Part shown: positions 61,887 to 64,000 of the stretch, piece by piece
How the letters are laid out: every line of letters starts with the position of its first letter
Position numbering within the stretch: the first letter of the stretch is position 1
DNA from: Phototrophicus methaneseepsis
Lineage (GTDB): Bacteria > Chloroflexota > Anaerolineae > Aggregatilineales > Phototrophicaceae
Length of the DNA: 64,000 nucleotides
Direction of reading: 5' to 3'
NCBI RefSeq assembly: GCF_015500095.1
Contig: NZ_CP062983.1
Coordinates: forward strand, 4,898,001 to 4,962,000
The notes under the pieces: generated by a model
The model's input: the letters and a program-made list of their open reading frames with translations, nothing else
The model's database searches: none
Told to the model about the DNA's origin: nothing
Translations under genes and position numbers: made by a program

Positions 61887-63449
61887 TTAGCGGGCGGCTT
61901 GCCCCCACCCACCGCCACCTGGCGTCTCGATGATGAGGCGATCCCCTGGCTGTACCCGCGTCGTAAATTTGGCCCCGACTTTGCGCGATACGCCGTTCTG
62001 AATGAGTGTGTTCACGCCAACCTGCCCTGGTTCCCCGTCAGCAAGGCCATAGGGTTGTTTAACGCGGCGTTCCATATTCAGTGTGACAGTTGCTTCTGAG
62101 AGGAATTCATATTCACGGATGATGCCCATACCGCCCTGATGCTGTCCGGCCCCGCCAGACCCAGGGCGCAGGCCATAACGCCATACACGCAGCGGATACG
62201 TCATTTCCAGCGATTCCGTGGGCGTGTTCATGGTATTGGTCATATGGCTCTGGCGGCCACTCAGGCCATTACCCGCTGGCCCGGCCCCATGCCCACCACC
62301 AATCGTCTCGTAGTAGACGAACTGCCGCCCCTGATGCCAGCCACCAACGGTGACATTATTCATCGTGCCCTGGCCCGCCGCTGGGATGCGATCCGGCAAA
62401 GCAGCCGCTAATGCGCCCAGAACGACATCCACCACACGCTGGCCTGTCTCCGTATTGCCAACGCTCACCGCTGCCGGGAAGTATGGATTCACGACACTCC
62501 CGGCAGGCGTTGTGACGGAAACTGGCGCAAAGCACCCATGATTCACGGGGACATCTTCATCCGCCAACAGTCGCACACAATACCATGTGGCACTGCGCAC
62601 GATGGCTTCTACCGCGTTCACGTTCCCCAACACCTGGGCCGCGCTCCCGGCAAAATCGACCTGCATAGCACTGCCGCTGACGTTAATCGTGGCACAAATC
62701 GGAATGTCAAATTCGGCCTGTCCATCACTCTCCAGCATATCGACATAACTGTAAGTGCCATCTGGGATGCTGGCGACGATGGCTTCTGTCATACGCTGAG
62801 AATAGGCCATCAAAGCCTGGGCATGTTCATGGACGGTAGGCGGCCCATGCTGGACGAGCATATCGCGCAGGCGCATTTCCCCCACACGATGTGCAGCCAA
62901 TTGGGCTTCTATATCGCCCATGCGTTCTTCTGGGTTGCGCGTATTAGCAAGAATCATCTGGAAGACGCCATCGTTCATCCAACCGCTAAGCCGCAGCAGC
63001 ACCGGCGGGATAATCAGCCCTTCCTGATAAAGCTCTGTGCTCAGCGGCAGTGACCCCGGCGACATACCCCCCACATCCGCATGATGGGCGCGGCTGGCTA
63101 CATAAAAAGCCACGCCGTCACCATCAAACACTGGCGAAACCATAGTCACATCCGGTAGATGCGTCCCCCCACGATAGGGATCATTTAAGACGATCAGATC
63201 GCCCTCATTCAATTGCTGGAAGGTCTTCACCGCATATTCAACGCTGGCGGGCATACTGCCCAGATGCACCGGAATATGGGCCGCCTGCGCGACCATACGC
63301 GCCTCTTTATCGAAGACGGCACAGCTAAAATCCAGTCGTTCACGGATATTCGGGCTGAAGCTGGCGCGTTGCAGCGTCACGCCCATTTCCTCGGCGACAC
63401 TGGCGAAGAGATTCTTAAAGACTTCCAGACTAATGGCATCAACAGGCAT
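61887..63449 (-). CDS. Hydantoinase/oxoprolinase subunit B (HyuB-like)
   Basis: A 520-residue B subunit of ATP-dependent hydantoinases/5-oxoprolinases. It starts DAISLEVFKNLFASVAEEMGVTLQRAS, with NIRERLDFSCAVFD, the metal-region residues HIPVHLGSMP and LNDPYRGGTHLPDVTMV, and the GGGHGAGP and GGGGWGQ ends typical of HyuB. No HyuA gene is next to it: the upstream side is a divergent DUF456 gene and the downstream side is the membrane protein. It must pair with an A subunit elsewhere or be an orphan. The start follows GAGGAATCCC. Confidence 0.92.
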   Translation of the reverse strand: MPVDAISLEVFKNLFASVAEEMGVTLQRASFSPNIRERLDFSCAVFDKEARMVAQAAHIPVHLGSMPASVEYAVKTFQQLNEGDLIVLNDPYRGGTHLPDVTMVSPVFDGDGVAFYVASRAHHADVGGMSPGSLPLSTELYQEGLIIPPVLLRLSGWMNDGVFQMILANTRNPEERMGDIEAQLAAHRVGEMRLRDMLVQHGPPTVHEHAQALMAYSQRMTEAIVASIPDGTYSYVDMLESDGQAEFDIPICATINVSGSAMQVDFAGSAAQVLGNVNAVEAIVRSATWYCVRLLADEDVPVNHGCFAPVSVTTPAGSVVNPYFPAAVSVGNTETGQRVVDVVLGALAAALPDRIPAAGQGTMNNVTVGGWHQGRQFVYYETIGGGHGAGPAGNGLSGRQSHMTNTMNTPTESLEMTYPLRVWRYGLRPGSGGAGQHQGGMGIIREYEFLSEATVTLNMERRVKQPYGLADGEPGQVGVNTLIQNGVSRKVGAKFTTRVQPGDRLIIETPGGGGWGQAAR

Positions 63450-63483
63450 GGGATTCCTCTAGTCACCGCCTGGGCGCTGACCG

Positions 63484-63513
63484 TTACAATTCATACGATG
63501 TTACAGGTACAAT
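63484..63513 (+). promoter_or_regulatory. Candidate promoter of the DUF456 gene
   Basis: TTACAA and TACAAT are spaced 18 bases apart on the plus strand, 37 bases before the ATG at 63550. The region is divergent from hyuB. Confidence 0.4.
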
Positions 63514-63549
63514 AATGATAACATGACGTGTCGCTATCGAGGCAACCCG

Positions 63550-64000
63550 ATGGACATCTCTGGCATTACACTCCCCCTCTTCAGCCTGATCACACTGGTT
63601 GTGATGGGTGGCTGCCTGCTGCTCATCCTCATCCCCGCAGTACCTGTCTCCGCATTGGAATGGGCTTTAGCGATGCTGCTCGGCGTGGTGACGGGCTTTA
63701 CACGGCTTACGCCCGCTGCGGCAATCATCGCCACGGGCTTAATGGTACTCGGTTCTACATCACAGTTCTGGATGCCCTTATTAGGCATGCGTGGCGATGG
63801 CCTTTCATGCGTGGGCCTGGTTGCCTTCTTCATCGGGATGGCACTCGGCACTGCACTGATCCCCATCCCGATTATTGGCACCTTGCTGGGTGGGCTTATT
63901 GCCGTCATCATCGTGGAATATGGCCGCGTTCGTGAATTGAGCCAAGCACTCCGCAGCGGCAGCATTGCGATACGGCAGGTTATCTATGGCATGATCGCGG
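63550..64000 (+). CDS. DUF456 membrane protein (partial)
   Basis: A partial gene cut by the right end of the window. The first 150 residues translate as MDISGITLPLFSLITLVVMG followed by hydrophobic helices, with the proline-rich motif IPAVPVSALEWALAMLLG and a later LIPIPIIGTLLGGLIAVII-type segment. This layout (repeated P-x-P-G/A loop and Gly-rich helix) is that of the small DUF456 membrane family of unknown function. GAGG lies seven bases upstream of the ATG. Open frames in other phases here are shadows. Confidence 0.7.
   Translation, partial: MDISGITLPLFSLITLVVMGGCLLLILIPAVPVSALEWALAMLLGVVTGFTRLTPAAAIIATGLMVLGSTSQFWMPLLGMRGDGLSCVGLVAFFIGMALGTALIPIPIIGTLLGGLIAVIIVEYGRVRELSQALRSGSIAIRQVIYGMIA

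Noticed and set aside
63528-63935. Plus-strand frame at the right end in a different phase
   Set aside because: The frame from 63550 gives a clear membrane protein with family motifs and a ribosome site; the other frame is His- and Trp-rich shadow sequence.

Overview
The window looks like chromosomal DNA from a member of the Chloroflexota, probably an Anaerolineae-type lineage. This is inferred from gene content only. The indicators are a very long multi-GAF histidine kinase, secreted proteins with Thr-Pro repeats, a DUF3048 protein, a DUF4388/COG2229-type GTPase pair, an ArsA-like ATPase, a membrane-fused Ser/Thr kinase, a PucC-family transporter and a cyanobacterial-type acyl-ACP reductase homologue. 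No rRNA, tRNA, CRISPR array, transposase or prophage was recognised. Coding density is high. Translation starts usually follow a GGAGG-like Shine-Dalgarno site. Two promoters with TTGAC(T/G) and TATAAT boxes fit the housekeeping sigma consensus.

Layout. 0.4-4 kb: murJ, then a stress-type group (PRC-barrel protein, small glycine-rich membrane protein, Dps). 4-12 kb: an SDR, exonuclease VII (xseA-xseB), a secreted dockerin-like/Thr-Pro repeat protein, bioY, fabI, a D-2-hydroxyacid dehydrogenase and a second SDR. 12-20 kb: a minus-strand run with a baeRF-like protein, two membrane-anchored proteins, a small acidic protein, a YtxH-like protein, a UspA protein, an ArsA/GET3-like ATPase and an ABC1 kinase. 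20-28 kb: an NAD(P)-binding/DUF2867-type fusion, tag, a Kef-type antiporter, a sulfotransferase-like gene, a TIR-uracil-DNA-glycosylase fusion and a GT-C membrane glycosyltransferase.

28.5-32.8 kb: an OmpR/HisKA two-component pair, a PucC-family transporter and a second UspA protein. 32.8-43.9 kb: one minus-strand signalling operon made of a response regulator with a degenerate GGDEF domain, a 2603-residue kinase, a CheY-like regulator, an alpha/beta hydrolase lacking its nucleophile, and thiamine pyrophosphokinase. 44-53 kb: a secreted beta-propeller, an ABC exporter, an acyl-ACP reductase homologue, a hexapeptide-repeat protein, and a DUF4388/GTPase/hydrolase operon. 53-64 kb: a DUF3048 protein, a TPR/pseudo-protease/zinc-ribbon protein, a YbjN-like protein, a 1392-residue Ser/Thr kinase with a large membrane domain, a two-segment membrane protein, a lone HyuB, and the start of a DUF456 gene cut by the window end.

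The strongest candidate for something undescribed is the TIR + family-4-type UDG fusion (25404-26498). It keeps the UDG sequence motifs but has lost every iron-sulfur cysteine, and it is followed at 34 bases by a sulfotransferase-like gene. An NADase-type TIR effector joined to a DNA-lesion recognition fold would suit an anti-phage or DNA-damage-triggered suicide protein. That role is inference.
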